Counted from the first letter of the stretch, positions 9,939 to 19,393 are shown. The stretch: 64,000 bases of DNA from Cytobacillus suaedae (GCA_014960805.1 CP063163.1:2126001-2190000), one strand, 5' to 3'. Notes: generated by a model not told the origin, from the letters alone. Translations and numbers: made by a program.

Positions 9939-10892
9939 TTGGGAGAGAAAAAAAGAGAAAAGCTTGTGGTGCTGATTGGACCAACAGCTGTTGGTAAAAC
10001 AAAGCTAAGCATAGAAATAGCAAAAAAACTAAATGCTGAAATCATTAGCGGAGATTCGATGCAGATATATAAAGAGATGGATATAGGAACAGCTAAAATT
10101 TCAAATGATGAAATGGAAGGAGTTCCGCACCATCTGATAGATATAAAAGAACCGGATGAAGACTTTTCTGTTGCAGAATTTCAACAGTTGGTTAGAAACC
10201 TAATTTCGGAGATAACCTCTCGTGGAAAACTTCCTATGATCGTGGGGGGAACAGGTCTATACATTCAATCCGTTATTTATGATTATCAGTTTTCAGAATC
10301 ACCCTCAGATGAGAACTATCGAAAAAGTTTAGAACAAATGGCTTATACAAAAGGTAATGAAGTTGTACATAATCTTTTGAAGCAGGTTGATCCACAAAGT
10401 GCTGATAAGATTCACCATAACAATGTCCGTAGAGTAATTAGAGCATTGGAAGTGTATCATAGTTCTGGAAAGACTGCTACTGAAACTCAAGAAAAGCAAG
10501 AAGGGGAGTTGATTTACGATACAGCCCTCATAGGATTAACTATGGACAGAGACATCCTTTATGAACGAATAAATTTTCGAGTAGATGAAATGATGAATAT
10601 GGGATTATTGCAAGAAGTAACGTCTCTTTATGAGAGAGGGTTTAAAGATTGCCAATCAATCCAAGCCATTGGATATAAGGAAATTTATCAATATCTTGAT
10701 GGGAAAAGTAGCTTGGAGGAATCTATTGCGCAACTGAAGCAGAATTCTAGACGGTATGCCAAAAGGCAATTAACATGGTTTAGAAATAAGATGGATGTTC
10801 AGTGGTTCGATATGACAGGTGCCCAAAGTTCAATGCTTGATGATAAGATAAATGAAATTTTAAAATATATAGCAGGAAAGCTAAGAATTTAA
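9939..10892 (+). CDS. miaA: tRNA dimethylallyltransferase
   Basis: MiaA transfers a dimethylallyl group to A37 of tRNAs reading UNN codons, making the substrate of MiaB encoded about 6 kb upstream. It has a P-loop GPTAVGKT at residues 13-20, the ISGDSMQIYK substrate motif, GGTGLYIQS, and the C-terminal QAIGYKE and RYAKRQLTWFRN motifs. Length 317 aa. The start is TTG at 9939: the only nearby ATG (9931) is in another frame and stops quickly. The ribosome site is weak, so the start is less certain than the gene. It is 41 nt upstream of hfq, probably one operon. Confidence 0.95.
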   Translation: MGEKKREKLVVLIGPTAVGKTKLSIEIAKKLNAEIISGDSMQIYKEMDIGTAKISNDEMEGVPHHLIDIKEPDEDFSVAEFQQLVRNLISEITSRGKLPMIVGGTGLYIQSVIYDYQFSESPSDENYRKSLEQMAYTKGNEVVHNLLKQVDPQSADKIHHNNVRRVIRALEVYHSSGKTATETQEKQEGELIYDTALIGLTMDRDILYERINFRVDEMMNMGLLQEVTSLYERGFKDCQSIQAIGYKEIYQYLDGKSSLEESIAQLKQNSRRYAKRQLTWFRNKMDVQWFDMTGAQSSMLDDKINEILKYIAGKLRI

Positions 10893-10933
10893 TCGAATAC
10901 TAATCATTATAGAGAATAGAGGAGGACGAATTT

Positions 10934-11158
10934 ATGAAACAAGCAATTAATATTCAAGACCAATTTTTAAATCAGTTACGAAAAGATAATACATTTGTAA
11001 CAGTATTTCTTTTAAACGGGTTCCAACTGCGAGGTTTGATTAAAGGATTTGACAATTTTACTGTATTGCTCGAAACTGAGGGGAAACAGCAATTAATATA
11101 TAAGCATGCTATTTCCACATTTTCACCACAAAAGAATATTCAATTAGAACTTGAATAA
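10934..11158 (+). CDS. hfq: RNA chaperone Hfq
   Basis: Hfq is a small hexameric Sm-like RNA-binding protein, 74 aa as in Bacillus. The Sm1 motif ([20 protein letters not shown]) and Sm2 motif (YKHAISTF, the Gram-positive form of YKHAI) are both intact. GAGGAGG precedes the ATG. It follows miaA as in most bacteria and is followed by a strong terminator. Confidence 0.97.
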   Translation: MKQAINIQDQFLNQLRKDNTFVTVFLLNGFQLRGLIKGFDNFTVLLETEGKQQLIYKHAISTFSPQKNIQLELE

Positions 11159-11171
11159 ATATTTCACTAAT

Positions 11172-11204
11172 AAGTAGCCTTTCTCCTTAAAGGCTACTTT
11201 TTTT
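11172..11204 (+). terminator. Terminator of miaA-hfq
   Basis: An 11-bp perfect stem (AAGTAGCCTTT/AAAGGCTACTT), a 6-nt loop and a T run. Confidence 0.9.
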
Positions 11205-11502
11205 ATTTATTTTTTAGTAAGAACCTCTCATAAATCTTATCAAAACTCTATATGTTGTAAGAGGAAAATATTTCTTGGGAAAGCGCAAAATTAGACAAGG
11301 GATCAAATTTCGATAGGGTAAAAGAAAAGATTTTGTTGAATTATGATAGAAAAAGAAGGACTGTGTACGTAGTTTTCTTACCTAACCTACAATCTATTGA
11401 ATCTACATCACTTTACTAAAATGGTGACAAGCCTTTATATAGGCATTTGTCACAATTTTATAACCAATACGTATAATGGTAAAGAATGAGAGGTGAGAGC
11501 TT
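11205..11502. other. Non-coding spacer before spoVK, with a hairpin
   Basis: No gene is seen. At 11424-11453 there is an inverted repeat (GTGACAAGCCT with AGGC-AT-TTGTCAC, 6-nt loop) that overlaps the proposed spoVK -35 region and lacks a T run, so it looks more like an operator or leader structure than a terminator. Confidence 0.4.
11449..11477 (+). promoter_or_regulatory. Putative SigE promoter of spoVK
   Basis: GTCACAAT (11449-11456), a 13-nt spacer and CGTATAAT (11470-11477) loosely match SigE. B. subtilis spoVK is transcribed by mother-cell sigma factors. Confidence 0.35.
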
Positions 11503-12450
11503 TTGGATCAACCAATTACAATGAAAAATAATGGACAAATAAACGTAATTTTAAATGGCCAAAAGAAAAAATTAAAAGTTGTAAATCCCTCTACACCGGA
11601 GCCGGTGCCTAAGAAATCTCATGCTAAACATGCAGCTCTTAAAGAAATTGAAGATGAAATGAATGCACTTGTTGGAATGGATGAAATTAAACGTGTTGTC
11701 AAGGAAGTCTATGCATGGATTTATATTAATAAAAAACGTGAAGAACAGGGGTTAAAACCTGGGAAACAAGCACTTCATATGATGTTTAAAGGTAATCCTG
11801 GTACTGGTAAGACAACTGTAGCTAGGCTCCTAGGAAAGCTCTTTTTTCAAATGAATGTTTTATCGAAAGGTCATTTGATTGAGGCTGAGCGTGCAGACTT
11901 AGTTGGTGAATATATTGGCCATACAGCTCAGAAGACCCGTGACTTAATTAAGAAGGCATTAGGTGGTATCTTATTCATAGACGAAGCCTATTCCTTAGCT
12001 AGAGGCGGAGAGAAGGATTTCGGAAAGGAAGCGATTGATACATTAGTAAAGCATATGGAGGATAAACAGCATGATTTTGTGCTAATCCTTGCAGGTTATT
12101 CTAAAGAGATGAATCACTTCTTATCCTTAAACCCGGGTTTATACTCAAGATTTCCTCTTGTAGTAGATTTTCCTGACTATTCGGTTGACCAGTTAATGGA
12201 CATTGCGTCTAGGATGCTAGTTGAGCGAGAGTATATGTTTAGTAAAGAGGCGGAATGGAAGTTTAGAGATCATTTATATTCAATTAAACAAGATAGTCCT
12301 GGGACCTCATCCTTTAGTAACGGTAGATATGTACGTAACATCATAGAAAAGTCAATTCGTGCCCAAGCAATGAGACTTCTACTCAGCGAAACGGAAGAAC
12401 GCGAAGAATTAATGACAATTAAAAATCAGGACCTAATTCTTAAAGACTAA
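11503..12450 (+). CDS. spoVK: Stage V sporulation protein K, AAA+ ATPase
   Basis: This CbxX/CfqX-type AAA+ ATPase is needed for spore maturation in the mother cell. The protein is 315 aa. It has Walker A GNPGTGKTT (about 98-106), Walker B GGILFIDEAYSLA and a sensor-1 LILAGY segment. The C-terminus has the lid with an arginine-rich helix. The exact ATPase substrate in spore formation is not known. The start is TTG at 11503 after GAGAGGTGAG. It is monocistronic, with a shared terminator facing the convergent channel gene. Confidence 0.93.
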   Translation: MDQPITMKNNGQINVILNGQKKKLKVVNPSTPEPVPKKSHAKHAALKEIEDEMNALVGMDEIKRVVKEVYAWIYINKKREEQGLKPGKQALHMMFKGNPGTGKTTVARLLGKLFFQMNVLSKGHLIEAERADLVGEYIGHTAQKTRDLIKKALGGILFIDEAYSLARGGEKDFGKEAIDTLVKHMEDKQHDFVLILAGYSKEMNHFLSLNPGLYSRFPLVVDFPDYSVDQLMDIASRMLVEREYMFSKEAEWKFRDHLYSIKQDSPGTSSFSNGRYVRNIIEKSIRAQAMRLLLSETEEREELMTIKNQDLILKD

Positions 12451-12461
12451 AAAACTACTTA

Positions 12462-12490
12462 AAAAAGAGGCTGTTGATCAGCCTCTTTAA
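12462..12490. terminator. Bidirectional terminator, spoVK / TRIC-family gene
   Basis: The inverted repeat AAAGAGGCTG-TTGAT-CAGCCTCTTT is flanked by A and T runs and covers the stop codon of the convergent downstream gene. Confidence 0.8.
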
Positions 12491-13110
12491 ATGTGTAAAA
12501 ATGATTTTGAAGATTTCATTGGTTTGTGTGGCAGTCTCCATTTATAAACGAAAGACAATACTCTAAGAACAACAATGATAATAAATAATGAGTAAAGTTC
12601 CAATGGTGAACTTGTTATACCTATTCCAACTGCTAAACCAGCCAGAATAGCCCAAACCCCATATATTTCAGAACGTAATACAAGTGGTTTTCTCCCGGCT
12701 AGAAGGTCACGAATGATGCCTCCACCGCTGCCGGTTAAGACGGCTGCTACAATTGTGGCACTTAATGGGTGCTCCATATTAGTTGCAAATAGTGCTCCTT
12801 GTATGGCAAAAGCAGCAAGACCAATCGCATCAAAGAAATTCCCCCATTTTCTCCATTGCTTAAGTAATCCTGTAGGAAATAAAAAAACGATTGTAATTGC
12901 AAATAATGCAATTTGAAATAATAAACCTTGTTCCCAGAGTGCCGATACAGGAACCCCTATTAATAAATTTCGAATTGCTCCACCACCAAAGGCGGTAACG
13001 ATGCCTAGAATATAAATACCTAGAATGTCATACTCTTCCTCTAACGCAACGATTGCTCCACTTACAGCGAATGCAATTGTTCCAATAATACTTAATACAT
13101 CCCAAGTCAT
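12487..13110 (-). CDS. TRIC-family (UPF0126) cation channel homologue
   Basis: This predicted membrane protein of 207 aa has about seven hydrophobic segments arranged as two UPF0126 repeats. The glycine-rich signatures AFGGGAIRNLLIG and GSGGGIIRDLLAG are the repeated family motif. It resembles B. subtilis YvgT. Bacterial homologues are structurally related to trimeric intracellular cation channels, but the physiological ion is not established for this group. An earlier in-frame start exists, but ATG at 13110 is preferred because AAAGGAAAA lies just upstream and the protein begins directly with a membrane helix. It is inserted between spoVK and hflX relative to B. subtilis. Confidence 0.8.
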   Translation of the reverse strand: MTWDVLSIIGTIAFAVSGAIVALEEEYDILGIYILGIVTAFGGGAIRNLLIGVPVSALWEQGLLFQIALFAITIVFLFPTGLLKQWRKWGNFFDAIGLAAFAIQGALFATNMEHPLSATIVAAVLTGSGGGIIRDLLAGRKPLVLRSEIYGVWAILAGLAVGIGITSSPLELYSLFIIIVVLRVLSFVYKWRLPHKPMKSSKSFLHI

Positions 13111-13275
13111 TACAATTTTCCTTTCCGATCTACTCATAGATGTCAATTCCATATAAGATAATATCTACTAAGGAATCATTTTGCAACAGTTAAATATTAA
13201 TTATTTAAAATTAGTTTATTTTGGATGGTTTTGTTAAGATGTTTATATGAATTTTAAAGGAAAGAGGGAAAATGT

Positions 13276-14541
13276 GTGAATCAAGTACAAAACAATGAGC
13301 AAGAGAAGGTAATCTTAGTTGGATGTCAATTAGCAGATATAGATGAGACTCGTTTTGAATACTCTCTTGAGGAACTCCAATCATTAACTAAGACCGCAAA
13401 AGGGCGGGTGGTTGCTGTACTCACTCAAAAGAGAGATAGAAGGCATTCGGCTACATATATAGGGAAAGGAAAGGTTGAAGAATTAGTCAATTTAGAAAGT
13501 GAACTACAACCAGACATCATCATTTTCAATGATGAGCTTTCACCGAGTCAGGTGAGAAATCTATCGGAAAAATTGCAAGCTCGTGTTATTGATCGGACAC
13601 AGTTAATATTAGATATTTTTGCTTCAAGAGCGAATTCGAAGGAAGGTAAACTGCAGGTAGAGCTTGCTCAACTCCAGTATTTACTTCCTCGTCTTATAGG
13701 TAAGGGACTTCAATTGTCTCGTTTAGGAGGAGGTATTGGTACAAGAGGTCCAGGTGAAACCAAGCTCGAATCAGACAGAAGACATATTCGTCGACGACTT
13801 GATGATATTAAACAACAGTTATCTGTTATAGTTGAGCATCGTGAACGTTACCGTGAGCGTAGGAAGAAAAATAACGCCTATCAAATTGCTTTAGTTGGGT
13901 ATACAAATGCAGGGAAATCAACAGTGTTTAATCGGATAACCGAAGCGGGAACATTTGAAGAAAACCTTTTGTTCGCAACCCTTGACCCGATGACAAGAAA
14001 AATGATCCTACCCTGTGGATTAACGACCTTATTGACAGATACGGTAGGATTTATTCAAGACTTACCAACGGCTTTAGTCGCAGCCTTTAGATCAACCCTA
14101 GAAGAGGTTAAAGAGGCTGACTTGATCCTTCACGTGGTTGATTCATCCAATCCAGATTCATTTAACCATGAAAAAACGGTATATGAAATTTTAGATGACC
14201 TTAAGGTTGAGGGAATACCCATTTTGACGGTCTATAATAAAGCAGATAAGAAACACCCTGATTTTGTTCCGAGCTCAACTAGTGATTCGATTATTATAAG
14301 TGCGTTTGATCAAAATGATCTCCTTGACCTTAAGCTAAAGGTAGAGGATGAAATGATTGATATGATGAACGAATACCGAGTTTCTTTACCTAGTACAGAA
14401 GGAAAATTACTAGCAAGTTTAAAAAGTGATACGATCCTGAAGGATTTACATTATAATGATAGTACGGAAAGGTATGAGTGTAATGGGTTTATTTTGCCTA
14501 GTCACACACTAACCGGTCAACTAAAGAATTTTCAGGCATAA
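13276..14541 (+). CDS. hflX: Ribosome-associated GTPase HflX
   Basis: HflX binds the large ribosomal subunit and splits stalled ribosomes. The N-terminal domain carries the conserved [14 protein letters not shown] motif. The G domain has G1 GYTNAGKST (about 208-216), [10 protein letters not shown] and NKAD. Length 421 aa is normal. The start is GTG at 13276: an overlapping ATG at 13272 is in another frame and stops after eight codons. It is called ynbA in B. subtilis, where it also precedes ynbB. Confidence 0.95.
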   Translation: MNQVQNNEQEKVILVGCQLADIDETRFEYSLEELQSLTKTAKGRVVAVLTQKRDRRHSATYIGKGKVEELVNLESELQPDIIIFNDELSPSQVRNLSEKLQARVIDRTQLILDIFASRANSKEGKLQVELAQLQYLLPRLIGKGLQLSRLGGGIGTRGPGETKLESDRRHIRRRLDDIKQQLSVIVEHRERYRERRKKNNAYQIALVGYTNAGKSTVFNRITEAGTFEENLLFATLDPMTRKMILPCGLTTLLTDTVGFIQDLPTALVAAFRSTLEEVKEADLILHVVDSSNPDSFNHEKTVYEILDDLKVEGIPILTVYNKADKKHPDFVPSSTSDSIIISAFDQNDLLDLKLKVEDEMIDMMNEYRVSLPSTEGKLLASLKSDTILKDLHYNDSTERYECNGFILPSHTLTGQLKNFQA

Positions 14542-14554
14542 AAAGGAGTAAAAG

Positions 14555-15823
14555 ATGTTTGCACAATTAAATAATGGGGATTTTTTAAAACATTTAGTAT
14601 CTAAAGTAGAAGAAAAAATTGTCGAGAAACACAAACAGGTAGATCAAAGAATAGAGCTAAATCAATATCGAGTGATTAAAAGTTTACAGAAATTTAAGGT
14701 GAGTGATTCACACTTCATTCCGTCTACAGGCTATGGGTATGATGATATTGGGAGAGATACACTTGAACAAGTGTATGCAGATGTCCTAGGAGGGGAAAGT
14801 GCTCTTGTTAGACCTCAAATCATCTCAGGGACTCACGCTATCTCAATCTCTTTATTCGGAATTTTACGCCCTAATGATGAATTGCTCTATATAACAGGCA
14901 AGCCTTATGATACACTCGAGGAAATTGTGGGGTTACGTGGTTCTGGCGTAGGTTCGTTGAAGGAATTTAATATTAGCTACAATACAGTATGTTTGACAGA
15001 TGAAGGCTCTGTAGATTTTGAAGCTGTTCGAAAAGCAATGAAGAGTAATACAAAAATGATAGGAATTCAACGTTCAAAAGGATATGCGACAAGACCATCC
15101 TTTACAATAGAGCAAATAAAAGAAATGATATCTTTCGTTAAAGAAATTAATCCGGATGTTGTTGTTTTTGTTGATAACTGCTATGGAGAATTTGTGGAAG
15201 AACTTGAACCTTGTCATGTTGGGGCTGATTTGATGGCGGGCTCCCTAATTAAAAATCCAGGCGGGGGTCTTGCTAAAACAGGTGGGTATATTGTAGGTAA
15301 GAAGAAATTTGTGGAAGCGTGTTCCTACCGAATGACATCACCGGGAATTGGTGCAGAAGCGGGGGCGTCTTTGTATAGCTTACAGGAAATGTATCAAGGA
15401 TTTTTTCTTGCACCACATGTTGTTGGCCAAGCATTAAAAGGTGCAATCTTTACCTCGGCAATTTTAGAGGAAATTGGACTAAATACCCATCCGAAATGGG
15501 ACAGTGAGAGAACAGATTTGATACAATCTGTACAGTTTAATGACAGAGACATGATGGTTGCCTTTTGTCAGTCAATTCAATATACATCGCCTATCAATTC
15601 TCATGTAACACCTTACCCTGCATATATGCCAGGTTATGAAGATGACGTTATTATGGCTGCTGGTACCTTCATTCAAGGTGCGAGTATCGAGCTAACTGCG
15701 GACGGACCACTTCGACCGCCATACGTAGCTTATGTCCAAGGGGGACTAACGTATTCCCATGTGAAGATTGCGATTTGTACGGCAATAGATCAATTAGTAT
15801 CTAAAAAGTTGATAAAAATTTAG
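14555..15823 (+). CDS. ynbB: YnbB, PLP-dependent methionine gamma-lyase-like protein
   Basis: This 422-aa fold-type I PLP enzyme belongs to the family long labelled aluminium resistance protein (Met_gamma_lyase). The PLP lysine lies in MAGSLIKNPGGGLAKTGGY. Other family segments are STGYGYDDIGRDTLE near the N-terminus and FVDNCYGEF (the Asp binding the PLP ring). The substrate is not known, and a C-S lyase reaction is inferred from the family. It starts 14 nt after hflX with AAAAGGAG and ends at a terminator, so hflX-ynbB is an operon upstream of glnR as in B. subtilis. Confidence 0.88.
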   Translation: MFAQLNNGDFLKHLVSKVEEKIVEKHKQVDQRIELNQYRVIKSLQKFKVSDSHFIPSTGYGYDDIGRDTLEQVYADVLGGESALVRPQIISGTHAISISLFGILRPNDELLYITGKPYDTLEEIVGLRGSGVGSLKEFNISYNTVCLTDEGSVDFEAVRKAMKSNTKMIGIQRSKGYATRPSFTIEQIKEMISFVKEINPDVVVFVDNCYGEFVEELEPCHVGADLMAGSLIKNPGGGLAKTGGYIVGKKKFVEACSYRMTSPGIGAEAGASLYSLQEMYQGFFLAPHVVGQALKGAIFTSAILEEIGLNTHPKWDSERTDLIQSVQFNDRDMMVAFCQSIQYTSPINSHVTPYPAYMPGYEDDVIMAAGTFIQGASIELTADGPLRPPYVAYVQGGLTYSHVKIAICTAIDQLVSKKLIKI

Positions 15824-15826
15824 GGA

Positions 15827-15854
15827 AAAGGATAACATATGTTGTCCTTTTTTT
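15827..15854 (+). terminator. Terminator of hflX-ynbB
   Basis: A 10-bp stem (AAAGGATAAC/GTTGTCCTTT, one G-T pair), ATAT loop, then a T run. Confidence 0.85.
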
Positions 15855-15869
15855 ACTTTTAAAATTTCA

Positions 15870-15909
15870 TGTTAGATTTCCTCACATGGTGTTGACACTT
15901 TTTCTGACA
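15870..15909 (+). promoter_or_regulatory. Two GlnR/TnrA boxes upstream of glnRA
   Basis: The site at 15870-15886 (TGTTA-N7-TCACA) matches TGTNA-N7-TNACA exactly. A second at 15893-15909 (TGACA-N7-TGACA) has one mismatch and overlaps the -35. Paired sites upstream of and over the -35 are the arrangement by which feedback-inhibited glutamine synthetase and GlnR repress glnRA in Bacillus. Confidence 0.8.
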
Positions 15910-15920
15910 TGACATATAAT
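15892..15920 (+). promoter_or_regulatory. SigA promoter of glnR-glnA
   Basis: Consensus TTGACA (15892-15897), a 17-nt spacer and consensus TATAAT (15915-15920). Confidence 0.9.
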
Positions 15921-15950
15921 GTGGTTATATAAGGAAAAGGAGGAACTGCT

Positions 15951-16349
15951 GTGAGTGACGACATAAGACGATCCATGCCATTGTTTCCGATCGGAATAGT
16001 GATGCAATTGACTGAGTTGTCAGCTCGGCAAATCCGCTATTATGAAGAAAATGACTTAATCTTTCCAGCAAGAACAGAAGGTAATAGAAGGATGTTTTCT
16101 TTTAATGATGTTGACCGTCTCCTTGAAATTAAGAAATTAATTGAGCAAGGGGTAAACTTAGCTGGAATCAAAAAACTCTTTGAAGTGAAGAAGCAAGTAG
16201 AACAACAACAAATGATCGAAGATAAGCCAGCTAAAAAAGACTTATCTGATATCGAATTGAGGAAACTATTAAAAGCAGAATTAATTGATGCAGGAAGGTT
16301 TAACAGATCAACCTTGCGACAAGGTGATATGTCTAGATTTTTTCATTAA
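15951..16349 (+). CDS. glnR: Glutamine synthetase repressor GlnR
   Basis: This MerR-family transcription factor of 132 aa represses glnRA and other nitrogen genes when glutamine is plentiful. The winged helix is at the N-terminus ([17 protein letters not shown]), a short dimerisation helix follows, and the C-terminal tail that senses feedback-inhibited GlnA ends in [10 protein letters not shown]. The start is GTG at 15951 with AAGGAGGA 7 nt upstream. It is the first gene of the glnR-glnA operon and autoregulated through the boxes above. Confidence 0.96.
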   Translation: MSDDIRRSMPLFPIGIVMQLTELSARQIRYYEENDLIFPARTEGNRRMFSFNDVDRLLEIKKLIEQGVNLAGIKKLFEVKKQVEQQQMIEDKPAKKDLSDIELRKLLKAELIDAGRFNRSTLRQGDMSRFFH

Positions 16350-16394
16350 TTGATTAAGCGATACATTCAAATTTTTTAAGGGGGAAGTACTAAA

Positions 16395-17729
16395 ATGGCA
16401 AAGTTTTCAAAAGAAGATATTTTTCGTATTGTAAAGGAAGAAAATGTTAAGTATATCCGTCTACAATTTACTGATATCCTAGGAACAATTAAAAATGTTG
16501 AGATTCCAGTTAGTCAGCTTGAAAAAGCACTTGATAACAAAATGATGTTTGACGGTTCATCAATCGAAGGATTTGTTCGTATAGAAGAGTCTGATATGTA
16601 TCTATTCCCAGATTTAGATACTTGGGTAATTTTCCCTTGGACAGCCGAAAAAGGAAAAGTAGCAAGATTAATTTGTGACATCTATAATGCAGATGGAACA
16701 CCATTTGCTGGTGACCCACGTACGAACTTAAAACGTATGTTAAGAGAAATGGAAGAATTAGGATTCACAGATTTTAACTTAGGGCCAGAGCCAGAATTCT
16801 TCTTATTCAAATTAGATGCAAAAGGTGAACCTACTCTAGAACTGAATGATAACGGTGGTTATTTCGACTTAGCTCCAACTGACTTAGGGGAAAACTGCCG
16901 TCGTGATATCGTATTAGAACTAGAAGAAATGGGCTTTGAAGTTGAAGCATCTCACCACGAAGTAGCACCTGGTCAACACGAAATTGACTTCAAATATGCA
17001 AATGCGTTAAAAGCATGTGATGATATTCAAACATTTAAATTAGTAGTAAAAACAATTGCACGTAAACATGGTCTACATGCTACGTTCATGCCAAAACCAT
17101 TATTCGGAGTGAATGGATCAGGAATGCACTGTAACGTTTCATTATTCAGTAACGGAAAAAATGCGTTTTATGATACTTCAGGTAATTTAGAACTTAGTGA
17201 TACTGCTCGTCAATTCATTGCTGGTGTCCTTAAGCATGCACCTGGATTTACAGCTGTAACAAACCCTACTGTAAACTCATATAAGCGTTTAGTTCCTGGT
17301 TATGAAGCACCTTGTTATGTAGCGTGGTCTGCTCGTAACAGAAGTCCACTTATTCGTATTCCTGCATCACGTGGAGTAAGTACTCGTGTTGAGGTTAGAA
17401 GTGTAGACCCTGCAGCAAACCCATATTTAGCTATGGCAGTACTTTTAGCAGCTGGACTTGACGGAATTAAGAATAAATTAACTCCACCTGCACCTGTTGA
17501 TCGCAATATCTATGTAATGAACAAAGCAGAGCGTTTAGAAGCAGGGATAGAAGACCTTCCAGCAACTTTAGCTCAAGCTCTTGAGCAGCTTAAAAAAGAC
17601 GAAGTTATCGTTAACGCACTTGGCGAACACTTATTCGAACACTTTGTAGAAGCAAAAGAAATTGAATGGGATATGTTCCGTACACAAGTTCACCCTTGGG
17701 AAAGAGAACAATATATGTCAATGTACTAA
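16395..17729 (+). CDS. glnA: Glutamine synthetase type I
   Basis: GlnA joins ammonia and glutamate using ATP in a dodecameric enzyme. The 444-aa length and the absence of the long insert and adenylylation segment mark the GSI-alpha form, which in Bacillus is regulated by glutamine feedback and by binding GlnR/TnrA. Visible motifs: DGSSIEGF near residue 54, the metal-binding [19 protein letters not shown], and the ATP-site [24 protein letters not shown] precedes the ATG. It is co-transcribed with glnR and closed by a strong terminator. Confidence 0.97.
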   Translation: MAKFSKEDIFRIVKEENVKYIRLQFTDILGTIKNVEIPVSQLEKALDNKMMFDGSSIEGFVRIEESDMYLFPDLDTWVIFPWTAEKGKVARLICDIYNADGTPFAGDPRTNLKRMLREMEELGFTDFNLGPEPEFFLFKLDAKGEPTLELNDNGGYFDLAPTDLGENCRRDIVLELEEMGFEVEASHHEVAPGQHEIDFKYANALKACDDIQTFKLVVKTIARKHGLHATFMPKPLFGVNGSGMHCNVSLFSNGKNAFYDTSGNLELSDTARQFIAGVLKHAPGFTAVTNPTVNSYKRLVPGYEAPCYVAWSARNRSPLIRIPASRGVSTRVEVRSVDPAANPYLAMAVLLAAGLDGIKNKLTPPAPVDRNIYVMNKAERLEAGIEDLPATLAQALEQLKKDEVIVNALGEHLFEHFVEAKEIEWDMFRTQVHPWEREQYMSMY

Positions 17730-17737
17730 AAATACTT

Positions 17738-17765
17738 GCCTCCTAGCCTATGCTAGGAGGCTTTT
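17738..17765 (+). terminator. Terminator of glnR-glnA
   Basis: A perfect 10-bp GC-rich stem (GCCTCCTAGC/GCTAGGAGGC), CTAT loop, then TTTT. Confidence 0.92.
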
Positions 17766-17781
17766 ATCATTTATAGATCAT

Positions 17782-17822
17782 AAAAAAGGAAGACTGCATG
17801 ATTATAGCAGTCTTCCTTTTTG
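17782..17822. terminator. Terminator of lexA (bidirectional)
   Basis: A stem of about 14 bp (AAAAGGAAGACTGC and its complement) with a 9-nt loop is flanked by A and T runs, so it can act on both strands between glnA and lexA. Confidence 0.85.
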
Positions 17823-17823
17823 T

Positions 17824-18447
17824 TTAGTGAACTGTACGATATACACCTATAACTTTTCCTAAGATTGAGACATTTCGTAGAATAATAGGTTCTAAGCTCG
17901 AATTCTCAGGTTGCAAACGAATATAATCCTTTTCTTTAAAGAAACGCTTAACCGTTGCTTCGTCATCCTCGGTCATTGCTACAACAATATCTCCATTATT
18001 AGCTGTTTGTTGCTGGCGAACGATAACCAAATCTCCATCAAGAATTCCCGCTTCAATCATACTTTCTCCCATAATTTCTAACATGAATACATTGTCGTCG
18101 GGTGATACAAACCGATCTGGTAGTGGGAAAAATTCTTCAATATTTTCAACTGCTGTAATAGGGAGGCCAGCAGTAACCTTACCGATAATTGGAACGTTAA
18201 TTACGTTGCTTTTAGGAATATGGCTAGAAGAGTCAAGTTCTAGTATTTCAATTGCTCTTGGTTTGGTAGGATCTCTGCGTATCAATCCCTTACTCTCTAA
18301 CCTAGATAAGTGACCATGAACAGTTGAACTAGACGCAAGACCAACTGCTTCTCCTATTTCTCGAACGGAAGGCGGATACCCTTTTGCTTTAACTTCTTTT
18401 TTAATAAAGTTTAAGATATCCTGTTGCCTCTTTGATATTTTTGTCAT
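17824..18447 (-). CDS. lexA: SOS repressor LexA
   Basis: This is the repressor of the SOS regulon. The protein is 207 aa. It has an N-terminal winged helix-turn-helix ([20 protein letters not shown]) and the autocleavage site Ala93-Gly94 in VTAGLP. The catalytic dyad is Ser129 (MGESM) with Lys167 (ATVKRF). RecA filaments trigger self-cleavage. A GAGGTG site precedes the ATG. It is divergent from yneA, and its -35 overlaps an SOS box, so it is autoregulated. Confidence 0.97.
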   Translation of the reverse strand: MTKISKRQQDILNFIKKEVKAKGYPPSVREIGEAVGLASSSTVHGHLSRLESKGLIRRDPTKPRAIEILELDSSSHIPKSNVINVPIIGKVTAGLPITAVENIEEFFPLPDRFVSPDDNVFMLEIMGESMIEAGILDGDLVIVRQQQTANNGDIVVAMTEDDEATVKRFFKEKDYIRLQPENSSLEPIILRNVSILGKVIGVYRTVH

Positions 18448-18483
18448 CCGACTTGCACCTCGTATCTTCGATTAATTAACTAG

Positions 18484-18512
18484 ATTATAGCATGATTTTC
18501 CTATTAGTACAA
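18484..18512 (-). promoter_or_regulatory. lexA promoter
   Basis: On the minus strand: TTGTAC (complement of 18507-18512), a 17-nt spacer and TATAAT (complement of 18484-18489). Confidence 0.8.
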
Positions 18513-18592
18513 ACATAAGTTCGAAAAAAGGAGTTGACATGAAACGTTTGTTCGTATTATACTACGATTATAAACGTGCGAACAAATATTCG
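18510..18592 (+). promoter_or_regulatory. Three SOS (LexA) boxes between lexA and yneA
   Basis: CAAACATAAGTTCG (18510-18523), GAAACGTTTGTTCG (18541-18554) and CGAACAAATATTCG (18579-18592) match the Bacillus SOS box CGAACnnnnGTTCG with one or two mismatches each. The first overlaps the lexA -35, the second lies inside the yneA promoter and the third just before the yneA ribosome site. Confidence 0.85.
18534..18563 (+). promoter_or_regulatory. yneA promoter
   Basis: TTGACA (18534-18539), an 18-nt spacer and TATACT (18558-18563), with an SOS box in the spacer. Confidence 0.8.
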
Positions 18593-18609
18593 CAATGGGG
18601 GAAATTAAC

Positions 18610-18933
18610 ATGCAAGAAAGAAGAATATCAGCAATCTATTATGTTTTATTTACATTCTTATTAATCGCTATGACTTTTGCAATGAGTGATTCTACTATAC
18701 AAACACATAACCAAGAGAGTTATCTAGAAATTACTATAAGTCCTGGTGATACTTTATGGGAGATAAATAACGCATATAAGGAACAGCACAACCTTAGTTT
18801 CTCAGACTTTGTTACCTGGGTAGAAACAAATAATGGGGTAAATTCTAATCAATTAAAACCAGGCGATACACTTTTCATCCCTATAAAATTCATCGAAGAT
18901 CTTGATATACTCCATACATATGCTAGTGAATAA
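18610..18933 (+). CDS. yneA: SOS cell-division suppressor YneA
   Basis: This short protein of 107 aa has an N-terminal membrane segment (about residues 8-24) and one extracellular LysM domain (EITISPGDTLWEI to PGDTLFIPI). In B. subtilis YneA is made during the SOS response and delays septation. The ATG at 18610 is chosen because GGGGGA lies 7 nt upstream; an earlier in-frame ATG at 18595 overlaps that site. It is controlled by three LexA boxes and divergent from lexA. The recombinase-like yneB that follows in B. subtilis is absent. Confidence 0.9.
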   Translation: MQERRISAIYYVLFTFLLIAMTFAMSDSTIQTHNQESYLEITISPGDTLWEINNAYKEQHNLSFSDFVTWVETNNGVNSNQLKPGDTLFIPIKFIEDLDILHTYASE

Positions 18934-19057
18934 GCACTTTTTCAAAGAATAAGAAAATCTAGAAGCGAAAAATTCAATAAGTCTGATAGCTTGTAAACCT
19001 CACTTTACTTTAGTAAGATGGGAACTATCCATAAATGTTCTAAGAGGTGTTTGAAAA

Positions 19058-19288
19058 ATGCTATCAAAAGAAAAAATCACTCGAATTAATGAGCTTTCAA
19101 GAAAATCAAAAGCTGAAGGCCTAACAGCTGAAGAAGTGGTAGAGCAGCAAGGATTACGTAAAGAATATATACAGACCTTTAGAAATTCAATGACAGATAC
19201 TCTTCATACCGTTAAAATTGTTGATTCAACTGGTACAGACGTTACTCCTGAAAAATTAAAAAAGAGTAAAAATCAACGATTAAATTAA
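19058..19288 (+). CDS. ynzC: DUF896 (UPF0291) protein YnzC
   Basis: This small helical cytosolic protein of 76 aa has the family pattern RINELSRKSKAEGLTAEE near its start and a charged C-terminal tail. B. subtilis YnzC is encoded in the SOS operon yneA-yneB-ynzC; its function is unknown. Here it lies 124 nt after yneA with yneB missing, so whether it still belongs to the SOS operon is open. An AAGAGGTG site precedes the ATG. Confidence 0.85.
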   Translation: MLSKEKITRINELSRKSKAEGLTAEEVVEQQGLRKEYIQTFRNSMTDTLHTVKIVDSTGTDVTPEKLKKSKNQRLN

Positions 19289-19300
19289 ATCATTCATCGG

Positions 19301-19334
19301 AAGAATACATAGGTAGGCTATGTATTCTTATTTA
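19301..19334 (+). terminator. Terminator of ynzC
   Basis: A 12-bp perfect stem (AAGAATACATAG/CTATGTATTCTT) with a 5-nt loop, then ATTTATT. Confidence 0.75.
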
Positions 19335-19393
19335 TTGTGCATACTATTCATATTGACGGTGAAATTAAATCTTGACAATTCGGTGAAGAAGAG

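Noticed and set aside
13272..13298. ATG start for hflX at 13272
   Set aside because: It is in another frame and stops after eight codons; GTG 13276 is in frame.
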